NCBI GenBank assembly: GCA_910579085.1
Contig: CAJTRU010000002.1
Location: forward strand, 28,603-92,602
Direction: 5' to 3'
Source of the DNA: an uncultured Lachnospiraceae bacterium
GTDB taxonomy: Bacteria; Bacillota; Clostridia; Lachnospirales; Lachnospiraceae
Length of the DNA: 64,000 bases
In this document: piece by piece, positions 25,949 through 35,402 of the stretch
How positions within the stretch are numbered: position 1 is the first letter of the stretch
Layout: the number at the start of each line of letters is the position of its first letter
Notes under the pieces: generated by a model
What the model was told of the DNA's origin: nothing
Database searches by the model: none
Seen by the model: only the letters and a program-made list of their open reading frames with translations
Translations under genes and position numbers: made by a program

Positions 25949-26794
25949 CTAAGGCCTTTCAAGGGTAATTGCACCAAGTTTCCCTGCACGGAAATCATCT
26001 ACCAAAAGTTTCCCTGCTTTATCTAAATCAGGCTCCGCACCGCTTTTAATACATCCCCTGCATGATGCTATAAGGCTTAATGTTTCTGCCGCACTGCTGG
26101 TACTGCCAGTTCCAATATTGTAATAACTGCTAATTGCGTCTGGATAATTTTCATCCAGGAAATCTATAAGCAATATGCTTAATTCATATATATTATAAAG
26201 TTCATCTTTTATTGCACCAGTAAATGCAAGGCGCAGCCCTGACTGCTGGTCTTCAAACTTAGGCCAGAGTATGCCAGGTGTATCTAAAAGTTCTACATTT
26301 TTATTAAGCCTTATCCACTGTTTTCCTTTTGTAACTCCTGGCTTATTGCCAGTTTTGGTACATGCCCGCCCTGCAAAACTGTTAATAAATGTAGACTTTC
26401 CTACATTGGGTATACCCGCAACCATTGCCCTTACAGGCCTGTTAATAATCCCCCTGCGCCTGTCACGCTCAATTTTCTGGGCACACGCCTCTTGTATTAT
26501 ATTATTAACAGATTTAACGCCTTTTCCATTTTTAGAATTTGCCTTCGCAATAAAATATCCCCTGGCTTCGTAATATTTTACCCATTCATCTGTAACCCTG
26601 CTGTCTGCCAGGTCATATTTATTCAAAACCATAACCCTTGACTTGCCATTGGCAAGTGTGTCAATATCAGGGTTCTTGCTGCTATATGGAATTCTTGCGT
26701 CAACAAGCTCAACAATAACATCTATAAGTTTAATGTCTTCCTGCATAGCCTTTTTAGCCTTTGCCATATGTCCTGGATACCATTGGAACTGCAT
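25949..26794 (-). CDS. rbgA: Ribosome biogenesis GTPase RbgA (YlqF)
   Basis: RbgA matures the large ribosomal subunit. The 281-residue protein is a circularly permuted GTPase: N-terminal FQWYPGHMAKAKKAM, then G4 NKYDLAD, then G1 GIPNVGKSTFINS, then G3 DTPGILWP, and a C-terminal RNA-binding helical domain with DDFRAGKLGAITLE. It sits between the two signal-peptidase genes. Confidence 0.95.
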   Translation of the reverse strand: MQFQWYPGHMAKAKKAMQEDIKLIDVIVELVDARIPYSSKNPDIDTLANGKSRVMVLNKYDLADSRVTDEWVKYYEARGYFIAKANSKNGKGVKSVNNIIQEACAQKIERDRRRGIINRPVRAMVAGIPNVGKSTFINSFAGRACTKTGNKPGVTKGKQWIRLNKNVELLDTPGILWPKFEDQQSGLRLAFTGAIKDELYNIYELSILLIDFLDENYPDAISSYYNIGTGSTSSAAETLSLIASCRGCIKSGAEPDLDKAGKLLVDDFRAGKLGAITLERP

Positions 26795-26854
26795 AATATA
26801 AATTCTCCATTTCTAAAAAACACCACTTGGCCAAGTGGCGTTTTGTTATCTTTA

Positions 26855-27460
26855 TTATTCTTTTCCGCTGCTGCTGTCTTCCCCAAATTCATTAATACTG
26901 TTAATAACTGCAAGTGAATTAATCCGCAGCCATGCTTTTCCAACAATATTTTTCTTTAAAATATTGCCTGTATTGGCATTGCGGCTGTCTTCTCCTTCAT
27001 TCCTGTTATCACATAATACAAAATATTCATCTTCGTCAAGGATAACATCCTCAAGTGCAAGCCCGCCATTTTCCATTACAGGGAAATTATATTTTTCCTC
27101 AAGCTGTTTTCCGTCAATATACAGATAACCATCCTCAATTTTAACAGTTTCACCTGGAAGACCCATTACACGGGCAACTGAATAATAACTGTGCTCTGAA
27201 CCATCCTGTTGTATAACAATAATATCATTTCTTTTAACAGAAGAAACTGCATAAGATATTTTGTTGATTAGCACATCATCCCCGTCTTTAAGTGTTGGGG
27301 CCATATAATCTCCAGAAACACTCATCTTTTCAAGCCCATAATGGGTTATGGCATATGCAGCAGCTACAACAATAGCAATTTCTATAAGTGTTATTACAAT
27401 CTGGGCCAGTATTGACTTATACTTTTTCCTGCGGTCTTCCAGATTAAAATCATATTTCAT
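26855..27460 (-). CDS. Signal peptidase I paralogue lacking both catalytic residues
   Basis: This 201-residue protein aligns with signal peptidase I along its length: one membrane helix (about 18-40), substrate-site segment VSGDYMAPTLKDGD, VARVMGLPGETVKI and CDNRNEGEDSR. The usual catalytic Ser just before the Met is Tyr52 (codon TAT), and the general-base Lys before Arg97 is Ala96. So it cannot act by the Ser-Lys mechanism. The fold is otherwise intact with no stop or frameshift, so it may act as a binding or regulatory partner of the active LepB encoded two genes downstream. Two substitutions in the active site make a sequencing error unlikely. Confidence 0.85.
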   Translation of the reverse strand: MKYDFNLEDRRKKYKSILAQIVITLIEIAIVVAAAYAITHYGLEKMSVSGDYMAPTLKDGDDVLINKISYAVSSVKRNDIIVIQQDGSEHSYYSVARVMGLPGETVKIEDGYLYIDGKQLEEKYNFPVMENGGLALEDVILDEDEYFVLCDNRNEGEDSRNANTGNILKKNIVGKAWLRINSLAVINSINEFGEDSSSGKE

Positions 27461-27487
27461 AAAACACTTTTTTCTCCAATCACTTTA

Positions 27488-28294
27488 TTAGTATTCCTGC
27501 AAAACCTTTAAAGCATGTTTTGGAATAAGGCACTCAAAATGTTCCTTGCAGTACTGTTCTGCATATGGCTGGTTTATGCAAAGTTCCCCGTATTCTTTGA
27601 TATAATTGCAAAGATTGTCAAATTCACCAACTTTAAGCTTGCCTTTCTTTATAAACAGGTAGTAATCACCCATAGCCTTGTCCTTATATACACGGCTTGT
27701 TACAGGCTTGCTGTATGAAACTGTAGATGCAAAAAATTCCAGGTCATGAAGTGAATTAAAGCGGAAAAGCTTTGCAGCAGATAGTTTTTTCTTTTCTTTT
27801 TCATGTGTTATCCTTTCAATTTCTTTTAAGTGCTTCTGGTAAGCAGCTTTGTCTGCCTCTGTAAACTTCCTGCCACCAGTTTTATTTAGTTCATCAATAT
27901 TTTCTGACATATGTACATCCTGGACAGCAGCAGTGCCTTTATCACCCTGCCAGTCCTGTAAAAGTCCGTTAATAACTGTTTCAACAGATGACTCATCTAT
28001 AAGCCCTGCAAGGTTCTGTAAATGGTGAAGCACATTTTGCAGGCTTTCATCACCGTGGTCTGAAAACGTAATCATAAGTGAATTATCTGGCATACGCATA
28101 AGCTGCATTGAAATCATGCCGCTTTCAACCTCATACCCTACTTCTTCCTCTGCACGTTCCACAATCTGCTCTAAAAAAGCCCGTGATTTTTCCTGGTTTG
28201 TAAAGAAATCTTCTATCTCGAATCCATATTCGTTCATTTCTTCTTCTGTCATACGGCACTGTACTGTATTTTTATCAATGCGTTGAAAATCCAT
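27488..28294 (-). CDS. mecA: Adaptor protein MecA
   Basis: MecA delivers substrates to the ClpC/ClpP protease in Firmicutes. The 268 residues show the two-domain layout: N-terminal domain starting MDFQRIDKNTVQCRMTEEEM with FFTNQEKSRAFLEQIV, a charged linker (about 130-175), and a C-terminal ClpC-binding domain with LFRFNSLHDLEFFAS and YLFIKKGKLKVGEFD. Encoded alone, upstream of the lepB-like gene by 27 bases. Confidence 0.93.
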   Translation of the reverse strand: MDFQRIDKNTVQCRMTEEEMNEYGFEIEDFFTNQEKSRAFLEQIVERAEEEVGYEVESGMISMQLMRMPDNSLMITFSDHGDESLQNVLHHLQNLAGLIDESSVETVINGLLQDWQGDKGTAAVQDVHMSENIDELNKTGGRKFTEADKAAYQKHLKEIERITHEKEKKKLSAAKLFRFNSLHDLEFFASTVSYSKPVTSRVYKDKAMGDYYLFIKKGKLKVGEFDNLCNYIKEYGELCINQPYAEQYCKEHFECLIPKHALKVLQEY

Positions 28295-28435
28295 TCTATA
28301 ACCTCCTTATACTGCTTACCTATATCTTAACCCTTGTTTGCAAATATGTCAACTTGTGAATTGCTTCCATGATGTTACAATAATATTATAAATGCATAAA
28401 TTTTATTTACAACAGGGTATGTATTGGAAAGGTTA

Positions 28436-28467
28436 AAAGAGAGGCTTTTTCATAGCCCCTCTTTAAA
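28436..28467 (-). terminator. Terminator of the GH43 gene
   Basis: AAAGAGGGGC and GCCTCTCTTT (minus strand) form a stem with a 9-base loop, flanked by A- and T-rich tracts. It lies 29 bases after the arabinanase stop. Confidence 0.75.
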
Positions 28468-28495
28468 TTTTAACTATTATTCTTTAATACAACTA

Positions 28496-31400
28496 TTATT
28501 TATTAACCAATTCTGTTACTTCTACATTATCAACTGAAACAAGTGCCTGTACACATCCCCATTTCAGGTAAAGCCCTCCAGGTTTTCCTGCTCCATTAAT
28601 ATTAACTTCTCCTGCAAAATATATATTTTCTGTATCACTTATTATAATAGCTGCTTTATTGTCATTGCTGTTTACAATAACTTTTACATGCACCCATCCA
28701 AATGGAAGCACACATGTTTTTTCTGTATCATCATTTACCTGCCATGTTGTACTGTTATCAGCAGAAAGCTTTAATATATACCCGCTTTCAAGACCTGCAT
28801 TAGTATCATTATCTATATATGCTGCATCCTGCCCGGTTATTGCAAATTCTGTTATATCCCTTGTTCCTGCATCTAATGCAACATCAAATTCCACAGTATA
28901 ATCTTTAATTTCCTTATCCTGCAATCCAAAGTCTGTATTTGCACCTTGTGAAGAACCTGTATTTCCTGCCGCAAATTTGATAAAGCTGTTATGTACAGCG
29001 TCTGACTCCACATACAGGCAGTTTTGTTTGTCCTTTGACGTCCATGTTGTTGCAATCATTGCATCATTAACCATATTACTGTAGTCTTCTTTATAAAGTA
29101 TATTTACATTTTCTTCTAATGCTCCTGGTGTAGCAGCCCTGGCTGGAAGTACTATTACTTCATGTTTTTGCTTTTCACCACCTGTTTCTGATTCTATTAT
29201 AACAGATTTATAACCCTGTTCTGGTGGTGATACTTTACCATCATTTGTTATTATAGCTGTATCAGAAGAAGTCCATTTTACGCTGTTTCCTGCAAATTCT
29301 TGCGGAAGTTCTATAAAATCTCCCTTTACTACTTTGCTAATTTCTAAAACAGCTTTTTTTACCAGTACATTAAATTTACTGGAGGAAGAACTATTTCCTT
29401 TAGAAACTGTTGCGGTTAATTCAATGTTTACGTCACTGCTGCCGCGTGACACGCTGGCGTTTACAGCTCCAGGTGTAGCTGTAAATGTAACAGCCCCGCT
29501 GTCTGGTGATGACCATAAAATACTGCTGCCAAACAGCCCTTCCACTGGAAGCGTGAAGCTGCTGCCTGCTGTTTCTGGCACTTCAATATGTGCAGCATCA
29601 TATTTTACAGATGCAGCATCAGTTTTATAAATCTTACTGCCCCATACTGTCCTGTTGTCATTTCCTGCTGCCGTAAATACAAATGTTTTATTTCTGGCAA
29701 CAGTCTGCTCATATTGTTCTAACACAACACCTTTATAAACTTTTCCATTAATATTTATAGTAAAATAATGTCCTGAAAGTTCCCATGTACCCTGGACTGC
29801 ACCTGAAACTGTCCCGTCTTCATTTAATGTAATCCTTTCAGATTTAATGTAATCCATATTTAAAGTTGTAGTCTTGGCAAATGTATCCCTGTGGTATATA
29901 AATTCATAATCCCCAGCAACATCCTGTATACTGTAACTGTCCTTTATAGTTTCACCATTGTATTCATATGGCGCAGTTACAAGCCACCCGTCCTCATTAA
30001 CAAATGTCTGGTGTGTACGGAATGTATAACTGTCTGAACGTGCTGTTCTTGTATGGAACTGTATAAATGTCCTTCCATTCCCGTCGTCTGTTGCGGAATT
30101 GCCGCCCTGTGATACATATGCAGTGTCCATAAATGAAAACTGGTAATTATCCATTACACGTAATCCTAGTGCATATTTCTGGATATCCTTTACAGCTTCG
30201 TTGCCCTTTGGGTCATAATAAGGGCCTTCCGGGTTTTCAGCACGCATAAGGCGCATATTGTAACCACCATAATTCTGGAGGTTGCCAGCAGAAATCCATA
30301 AATAGTAATAATAGCCTGTAGAAGATTTTTCATTCTGGACCATCTGTATATAAGGGCCTTCACCATTGCTGTTAGCAATTTTCTTTCCATAATAAGGGTC
30401 ATCTGTAGAAAGCGTTGTACCTGTGCCATCCCCGCTGTCTTTATAATTGCTGCCACGGAGTCCTGTTTTATTATCTAATGAAAGCAGGCGTATACCGCCT
30501 GTAGTTGTAAATGAACCATAAACCATCCAGAGCTTGCCATTATGGTCATAAAATACTGTTGCATCAATGCAGTCAGGACTGTTTGCACCAAGAGCTGCAT
30601 ATTTGCTTTCTTTTGCCTGTTCCACTGTAATGCCAAGTGCTTCTGCCAGGTTGGTTTTATCTATATCACTTCCATCCTTCTCCATACCAGAACATACTAT
30701 TATCCCCTCATATTTATAAGGCCCGTCTGGTTTATCCGATGACGCCATTGCAATACAGCATTTTGTGCTGCCATCAACCACAGAAACATACATACAGTAT
30801 TTTTTCATATCTGTATTATAAATAATATCAGGAGCCCAGAGGTTCTGGCTTGCACCGCCAGGCATTGTATATGCATAGGCTTCTGCAAACTCTTCTGTGT
30901 ATTTCTTTGTAAAAAGTTTACTTGACGGGGCATAATTGCTTCCAGAAGACGCTGCCACACTATAGCCTTTAAGGTCTGTTGAAACTGCTGCCATAAGATG
31001 TGAACCAAATGTATAATAATTCCCGTTTACAGGGTCACGGTATACAGAAGGGTCATGTACTGCCATATCAGGATGCACCACCTTAACTGTACATTCTGCT
31101 GTCTTTCCATCAGGTGTTTTTGCGGTTACAACAGCTTTTCCAAACATTTTTGCCTGGACTTTGCCATTATTATCAACAACCAGCACATCTTCATTGCCTG
31201 AAGAGTATGTTACATCCTTTTGTGTACCATATAGTACAAGGTTTTCCTGTGTTGTTGCAGATGTACCCTGTAATGTTATAGTCACAGACTTTGAAGCAAA
31301 AGCCATTGGATAATTTTTCACAGTAAATTCTACTTTTACGCTTGCCTTTTTATTCTCCTTTAATGTAACTGTTACATATGCTTTTCCTGCTTTTACCGCT

Positions 31401-31705
31401 GTTACCTTTCCTTTTTGTGATACTTTAAGTATCTTTTTATCAGACGATTTAAAAGAAACTTTCTTTTTCTGGACATTTTTATATGTTACCTTTATTGATG
31501 TGGATTTCTTTTTCTCTTTCCAGCCAATATATAATGTCTTTGATGCTGGTTTTGCCATTATTCCTGGAGCAGATATATTTTTATCTGCTGGCTTCTTAGC
31601 TGCTGCCTGTACGTAGTTTGCCATATAAGAATTAAAAGGAATATTTCCATATACCAGTGCTGCAATTATTAAACTAACAAGTGCTTTTTTAAAAAATTTC
31701 CCCAT
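28496..31705 (-). CDS. Secreted multi-domain GH43 endo-arabinanase-like enzyme
   Basis: This 1069-residue protein has a Sec signal peptide (residues 1-35, basic start, hydrophobic LVSLIIAALVYG, likely cut after VQA). Two bacterial Ig-like (Big_2) domains follow (about 50-130 and 130-212). The GH43 five-bladed propeller starts VHDPSVYRDPVNG (Asp218 as general base) and includes SPDCIDATVFYDHNGKLWM and NGEGPYIQ (acid Glu). A C-terminal beta domain typical of large arabinanases (about 635-745) is next, then two Ig-like repeats and a C-terminal jelly-roll, lamin-G-like domain (about 905-1069). It probably degrades arabinan side chains of pectin outside the cell. No LPxTG is present; retention could be through the Ig-like domains. 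Confidence 0.88.
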   Translation of the reverse strand: MGKFFKKALVSLIIAALVYGNIPFNSYMANYVQAAAKKPADKNISAPGIMAKPASKTLYIGWKEKKKSTSIKVTYKNVQKKKVSFKSSDKKILKVSQKGKVTAVKAGKAYVTVTLKENKKASVKVEFTVKNYPMAFASKSVTITLQGTSATTQENLVLYGTQKDVTYSSGNEDVLVVDNNGKVQAKMFGKAVVTAKTPDGKTAECTVKVVHPDMAVHDPSVYRDPVNGNYYTFGSHLMAAVSTDLKGYSVAASSGSNYAPSSKLFTKKYTEEFAEAYAYTMPGGASQNLWAPDIIYNTDMKKYCMYVSVVDGSTKCCIAMASSDKPDGPYKYEGIIVCSGMEKDGSDIDKTNLAEALGITVEQAKESKYAALGANSPDCIDATVFYDHNGKLWMVYGSFTTTGGIRLLSLDNKTGLRGSNYKDSGDGTGTTLSTDDPYYGKKIANSNGEGPYIQMVQNEKSSTGYYYYLWISAGNLQNYGGYNMRLMRAENPEGPYYDPKGNEAVKDIQKYALGLRVMDNYQFSFMDTAYVSQGGNSATDDGNGRTFIQFHTRTARSDSYTFRTHQTFVNEDGWLVTAPYEYNGETIKDSYSIQDVAGDYEFIYHRDTFAKTTTLNMDYIKSERITLNEDGTVSGAVQGTWELSGHYFTININGKVYKGVVLEQYEQTVARNKTFVFTAAGNDNRTVWGSKIYKTDAASVKYDAAHIEVPETAGSSFTLPVEGLFGSSILWSSPDSGAVTFTATPGAVNASVSRGSSDVNIELTATVSKGNSSSSSKFNVLVKKAVLEISKVVKGDFIELPQEFAGNSVKWTSSDTAIITNDGKVSPPEQGYKSVIIESETGGEKQKHEVIVLPARAATPGALEENVNILYKEDYSNMVNDAMIATTWTSKDKQNCLYVESDAVHNSFIKFAAGNTGSSQGANTDFGLQDKEIKDYTVEFDVALDAGTRDITEFAITGQDAAYIDNDTNAGLESGYILKLSADNSTTWQVNDDTEKTCVLPFGWVHVKVIVNSNDNKAAIIISDTENIYFAGEVNINGAGKPGGLYLKWGCVQALVSVDNVEVTELVNK

Positions 31706-31772
31706 ACTTATCCCCTTTCTTGCCCTTTTTCCTGCTGCTTTTAAATACTGCCTGCTTATTTGTGCCTTTTAT

Positions 31773-32642
31773 TTACTTCTTTCTTTTTGTAACACTAAAT
31801 GTAATTGCAATTACAGATATTACTGCTGCCACAATTATTGAAATAATTACAGCAGGCCTTATCTCCTCACTAACTACTGGCTTTTGTGAAGATGTGTCTG
31901 GAGCTGGTGTAACTTTGGAAGTTTCCTTTGGTTCTGGTGTGTCTTCCGGCTCTTCCGGAGCTGGCGTCTTTGTTGGCTTAGGAGCTGGTGTTTCTGTTGG
32001 TTTTGGCTTTTCACCTTTATTATAACTAAAACCGCTTACTTTAAATGTAATTGAAATTGTATTTTCTGTCCCCTGTGGCACACAGTTGCCATCCAGGCTG
32101 TCAAACCCTTCCCTGTCCCCATTGATTACAAGCAGGCAGCAGTTTCCATCTGCATCCCTGTGTTTGTCAATATATGGTTCATCATATTTTACAAGCTCGC
32201 TGCCATTAATTTTAACTGACATATCTGAGAATTTAATCTTGCCTGTATCTGGTATATCTGTTGAAACCTGCATCCTGCTGAAACTTGTTTCCCCCTGGAA
32301 ATCAGCGTTTGTTAATGAAACTGTATACTTTCCATTGCCCTTTATTACTACATCTTTAAATGTGCTTTGTATTTCCTGGTATTCTTCAGAACTGTAATCA
32401 CCAGTTGCAAGGTGTTTCCACTTATCAGTGCCAGCGCTTTTTTTATGGTAATATGCCATACGGTATATATTTTTGCCTGAACCTGTCCTGACACCAAGGG
32501 CAGCATGGTACTCCCCGTCAAGTTTTACAGAAGGCTTTGCATCCGCACTGGTACTGCCTGCTGCCATTATACCAGTAAATACAGCCGCTGCCATTATAAT
32601 GGCTGGCATGGCTTTTAATCTTTTAGCTGTTCTTTTATTCAT
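31773..32642 (-). CDS. Secreted protein with proline-rich stalk and C-terminal membrane anchor
   Basis: The ATG at 32642 is preferred, with GGGG nine bases upstream; it gives 289 residues. A signal peptide (basic NKRTAKRLK, then hydrophobic to about residue 33, ADA cleavage) is followed by a beta-rich domain of about 190 residues. Then comes a Pro/Thr/Glu stalk of roughly 55 residues (repeated PKPTETPAPKPTKTPAP-like), and a C-terminal membrane helix with KRKK stop-transfer. The ectodomain has no family I recognise; it may bind a glycan, given the adjacent GH43 gene 67 bases downstream on the same strand. Confidence 0.78.
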   Translation of the reverse strand: MNKRTAKRLKAMPAIIMAAAVFTGIMAAGSTSADAKPSVKLDGEYHAALGVRTGSGKNIYRMAYYHKKSAGTDKWKHLATGDYSSEEYQEIQSTFKDVVIKGNGKYTVSLTNADFQGETSFSRMQVSTDIPDTGKIKFSDMSVKINGSELVKYDEPYIDKHRDADGNCCLLVINGDREGFDSLDGNCVPQGTENTISITFKVSGFSYNKGEKPKPTETPAPKPTKTPAPEEPEDTPEPKETSKVTPAPDTSSQKPVVSEEIRPAVIISIIVAAVISVIAITFSVTKRKK

Positions 32643-32673
32643 TATGTTAATCCCCATTTCTGTTTTTTATTAT

Positions 32674-33111
32674 TTAACTTCTGCCTGTACTCCCAAAACC
32701 TCCCCTGTCAGCCCCTTCCAGATGGCCTGTTTCCTCAAATACAAGTTCCGGCTGGTTCTTAAATATCCTGAACTGGCAAATCCTGTCATTAACATGTATT
32801 ACTGTATCACGCATGGCAATAACTGGCATCATCCACATATCATTATCACCACAATAAGAGCAGTCTATAATCCCGCAGCTATTAGCCTGTATTATGCCAA
32901 AGTTCTTATATGTACTGCTTCTTGGCACAATATGGGCCTCATACCCTTCTGGAAGCTTTACAGCAATTCCAAGAGGCACAAGCTTAAATTCACCTTTTTT
33001 TAGTTCCACGTCTTCTGATGCCCTTAAGTCTATCCAGTCAGATTTGCCTTCTATATATTCAAGATGTGCAATCTGGTCTGTAAAATACTTGATTTTTAGT
33101 TTCTCCATAAA
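32674..33111 (-). CDS. dut: dUTP diphosphatase (trimeric dUTPase family)
   Basis: The start at 33111 ([10 protein letters not shown]) gives 145 residues; 27 codons upstream in frame are not family-like. The dUTPase motifs are [19 protein letters not shown] (R63, S64, S65), [11 protein letters not shown] and the P-loop-like GGFGSTG at the C-terminus. It hydrolyses dUTP to dUMP, keeping uracil out of DNA. The motif 3 Tyr-x-Gly is kept but the whole protein is a little unlike the bacterial type, so a dCTP deaminase-like variant is the alternative. Confidence 0.82.
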   Translation of the reverse strand, partial: FMEKLKIKYFTDQIAHLEYIEGKSDWIDLRASEDVELKKGEFKLVPLGIAVKLPEGYEAHIVPRSSTYKNFGIIQANSCGIIDCSYCGDNDMWMMPVIAMRDTVIHVNDRICQFRIFKNQPELVFEETGHLEGADRGGFGSTGRS

Positions 33112-33261
33112 TATATAATTCCCGCCTTTCACTGATATAGTTATAATGTTTTTATATTTTAACATATATATACATAATTTTCTACACCACATTCCTTAAG
33201 TATGCATACAATAATATAAAAACAGTATTGCGTTATAATGGCGCAGAAATGAGGTAATTTT

Positions 33262-33900
33262 ATGCCAGCTTCAATCCGCATACAACAGACAGAGGACACA
33301 GGGTATTTCCAGGCAAATGTATCTTCTATAATTGCTTCAAGGCCTGTTTCTGGTGCTAAAGTCCAGATTACAGATATAAATGACCCTGGCAGGGTAATTG
33401 AAGAAGTTGAAACTGATACTTCGGGGCAGACTGAGGCTGTTGAGCTTCCGGCGCCTCCGGTTGAATACAGTATGGAGCCTGCCGCTGAACAGCCCTATTC
33501 AGTTTATAATGTACGCATCTCTGCACCTGGTTTTGAAACAGTGGAGATATCAGGTGCAGAAATACTGTCTGGACAGACTGCTGTCCAGAATGTTTCCCTT
33601 ATGCCATTAAAGGACTCCTTAGGGGCAAGTGAAGAACTTTTCGTGATACCGCCCCATACCCTGTATGGTAATTATCCGCCAAAAATAGCAGAGAGTGAGA
33701 TAAAAAGCACACAGGAAACGGGCAATATCGTTTTAAGCCGTGTGGTAATCCCCGCTGGTGTCTGTTTACCACAGCCTTCTTACACTTCCTGCATCCCATT
33801 CCAGGTAACTGCTGCCTGTGCAGTAAATTTCCCTGGTTTTATTATATACAGAAGGCCTGTTTATTTTCTGGCTGTTCAGCCAGTCTGCTGTTTCCCTTGA
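33262..33900 (+). CDS. sleC: 5' part of interrupted spore cortex-lytic enzyme gene sleC
   Basis: SleC is the germination-specific cortex-lytic enzyme of Clostridia, made as a pre-pro-protein during sporulation. Residues 1-164 match its pro-region pattern: VSGAKVQITD, LPAPPVEYSMEP, PYSVYNVRISAPGFETVEI, VIPPHTLYGNYPPKI and NIVLSRVVIP. After Pro164 (33753) the frame runs into the 5.1-kb element and adds 48 foreign residues to a stop at 33900. The catalytic and peptidoglycan-binding half lies at 38854-39624 in the matching frame. A CATACAAT (33205-33212) resembles a mother-cell sigma E -10 box, but no matching -35 is evident. GAGGT precedes the ATG. Confidence 0.88.
   Translation: MPASIRIQQTEDTGYFQANVSSIIASRPVSGAKVQITDINDPGRVIEEVETDTSGQTEAVELPAPPVEYSMEPAAEQPYSVYNVRISAPGFETVEISGAEILSGQTAVQNVSLMPLKDSLGASEELFVIPPHTLYGNYPPKIAESEIKSTQETGNIVLSRVVIPAGVCLPQPSYTSCIPFQVTAACAVNFPGFIIYRRPVYFLAVQPVCCFP
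33748..33761. other. Left attachment junction (attL-like)
   Basis: ATCCCCG followed by CTGGTGT. The sleC sequence ends in CCCC and the element half-site TGGTGT (33756-33761) begins. Together with the right half-site it forms an inverted repeat in the reconstructed excised circle. Confidence 0.7.
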
Positions 33901-34482
33901 ATTAAAGCCCTGGCGGCGCATTTCTTTTATCTTTTTAATTATTTCCATCGAAACATCCTCTTTAAGTATACGCAGCCCGTTTTCTGTTGCCAGGCAGTAA
34001 CCATATGGCGCAGTGCCGCCTGTATATCCGCCCTTTGTTTTCTGGTACTGTTTAGCCATTGAAACTTTCCTTCCGGATTCCCTGGCATACCACTCATTAA
34101 TAATATTTTTCAGCCCTGCATTAAAACCTCCAATCCCATTCCTGCTGTCATATCCTTCTGCAACAGCTACAAGCCTTATGCCATATCCAGGGAAAAATTT
34201 TTCTATATACTCACCTGTAATAATATAATTCCTTCCAATCCTGGAAAAGTCTTTTACAACTACTATATCAAGCTTATTGCATGTTATATCCTTAACAAGC
34301 CTTTTCCAGGCAGGCCTTTGAAAATCCATACCAGAAAAACCTTTATCAGAATACACATCTTCCAGCGACATCTTATTTTCATTAATATACCTTCTTGCTG
34401 TAAGTACCTGGTTTTCTATTGTCAAGTCCTTTCTGTTATAATGTTTTACTGAAACCCTTGCATAAATACCAGCACGCTCCAT
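33766..34482 (-). CDS. Serine recombinase, C-terminally short
   Basis: This 238-residue protein has the resolvase catalytic domain (ARVS with Ser11, DKGFSGMDFQRP, VVVKDFSRIGRNY with the catalytic Arg pair) and the beginning of the Recombinase domain (GGTAPYGYCL, RRQGFNSRETADWLN). It ends at YLEWDAGSVRRLW, the point where large serine recombinases normally continue with a zinc ribbon and coiled coil. The stop is only 12 bases inside the element end. Its ATG overlaps the stop of the upstream recombinase (TAATG). Probably works with the partner encoded just upstream, to cut and rejoin the element ends. Confidence 0.85.
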   Translation of the reverse strand: MERAGIYARVSVKHYNRKDLTIENQVLTARRYINENKMSLEDVYSDKGFSGMDFQRPAWKRLVKDITCNKLDIVVVKDFSRIGRNYIITGEYIEKFFPGYGIRLVAVAEGYDSRNGIGGFNAGLKNIINEWYARESGRKVSMAKQYQKTKGGYTGGTAPYGYCLATENGLRILKEDVSMEIIKKIKEMRRQGFNSRETADWLNSQKINRPSVYNKTREIYCTGSSYLEWDAGSVRRLW

Positions 34483-35402
34483 TATTTTATGCCTTTCCTC
34501 AAATCCATTTTCTGCACCTGTTCAAAAGTTACGCGGCTTATTAAAGGCTCTACAGCACCTTCAGCCCTTATCCACTCTTCTTTTGGAAGCTTTTTCCTGC
34601 CAGGCAGTTTATAACTGGTCTTCCTGTCCTTCCCTTGCACCAGCACCCCTGTATATATCTCATTAGAAAGTATGCGTCTTATGGCAACTGGTGACCATCC
34701 AGGGTTTTCACTTCTGGCAAATGTAGTTGTAAACCTGCTGTTATTAATTTTTTTATATACAAGCGGGGATGGCACTTCCATTGCATCCAGTTTCCCTGCA
34801 ATTTTTTCGGCAGAATTACCACAAAGGCGCATATTAAAAATCCATCTGACAATATCTGCTGCATATTTGTCTGGTATAAGTTTTCCACGTTCTTTATCTG
34901 ATTTAATATAGCCATATACAGCAAACGCACCTATATAAATGCCCTGTTTCCTCCTTGCTTCCTGCTGCCACCTGACTTTATTGGAAATATCCCGGCAGTA
35001 TGCATCATTAACCAGGTTCATTATAGGCATTAAAAGGGCATCTTCAAGGAAGCCGCTGTTCTGGCTGTCGTAATTGTCACATATGGCAATAAACCTTACA
35101 CCAAGCCCAGGAAAAATATATTTTATATATTTGCCTGTCTGTATATAATCCCTGCCAAACCTTGACAAATCCTTTACTATTATACAATCAATCCTGCCTG
35201 AATAAATATTTTCAAGCAGTGATTTTATTCCCGGCCTGTCAAAAGTAACACCACTATAACCATCGTCGCACCATTCCCCAGCAATTTCCATATCCTTGTG
35301 GCCATGTATAAACTGCTCTATTACCATACGCTGGCCAGAAATGCTGTTGCTTCCAGTGCCTGCTTCTTCCTTGGAAATACGCAGGTAAATACCACACCTC
35401 AT
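34482..35402 (-). CDS. Serine recombinase with Recombinase domain
   Basis: This 306-residue protein starts MRCGIYLRIS (catalytic Ser10), with ISGQRMVIEQFI, DDGYSGVTFDRPG and CIIVKDLSRFGRDY. The Recombinase domain (about 155-290) has YGYIKSDKERGKLIPD and WSPVAIRRILSNEIYTG. It is shorter than typical large serine integrases (450-550 residues) and lacks an obvious zinc ribbon and coiled coil. It is translationally coupled to a small upstream frame (ATGA) and to the downstream recombinase (TAATG), suggesting the two recombinases are made in fixed ratio and act as a pair. Confidence 0.88.
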   Translation of the reverse strand: MRCGIYLRISKEEAGTGSNSISGQRMVIEQFIHGHKDMEIAGEWCDDGYSGVTFDRPGIKSLLENIYSGRIDCIIVKDLSRFGRDYIQTGKYIKYIFPGLGVRFIAICDNYDSQNSGFLEDALLMPIMNLVNDAYCRDISNKVRWQQEARRKQGIYIGAFAVYGYIKSDKERGKLIPDKYAADIVRWIFNMRLCGNSAEKIAGKLDAMEVPSPLVYKKINNSRFTTTFARSENPGWSPVAIRRILSNEIYTGVLVQGKDRKTSYKLPGRKKLPKEEWIRAEGAVEPLISRVTFEQVQKMDLRKGIK

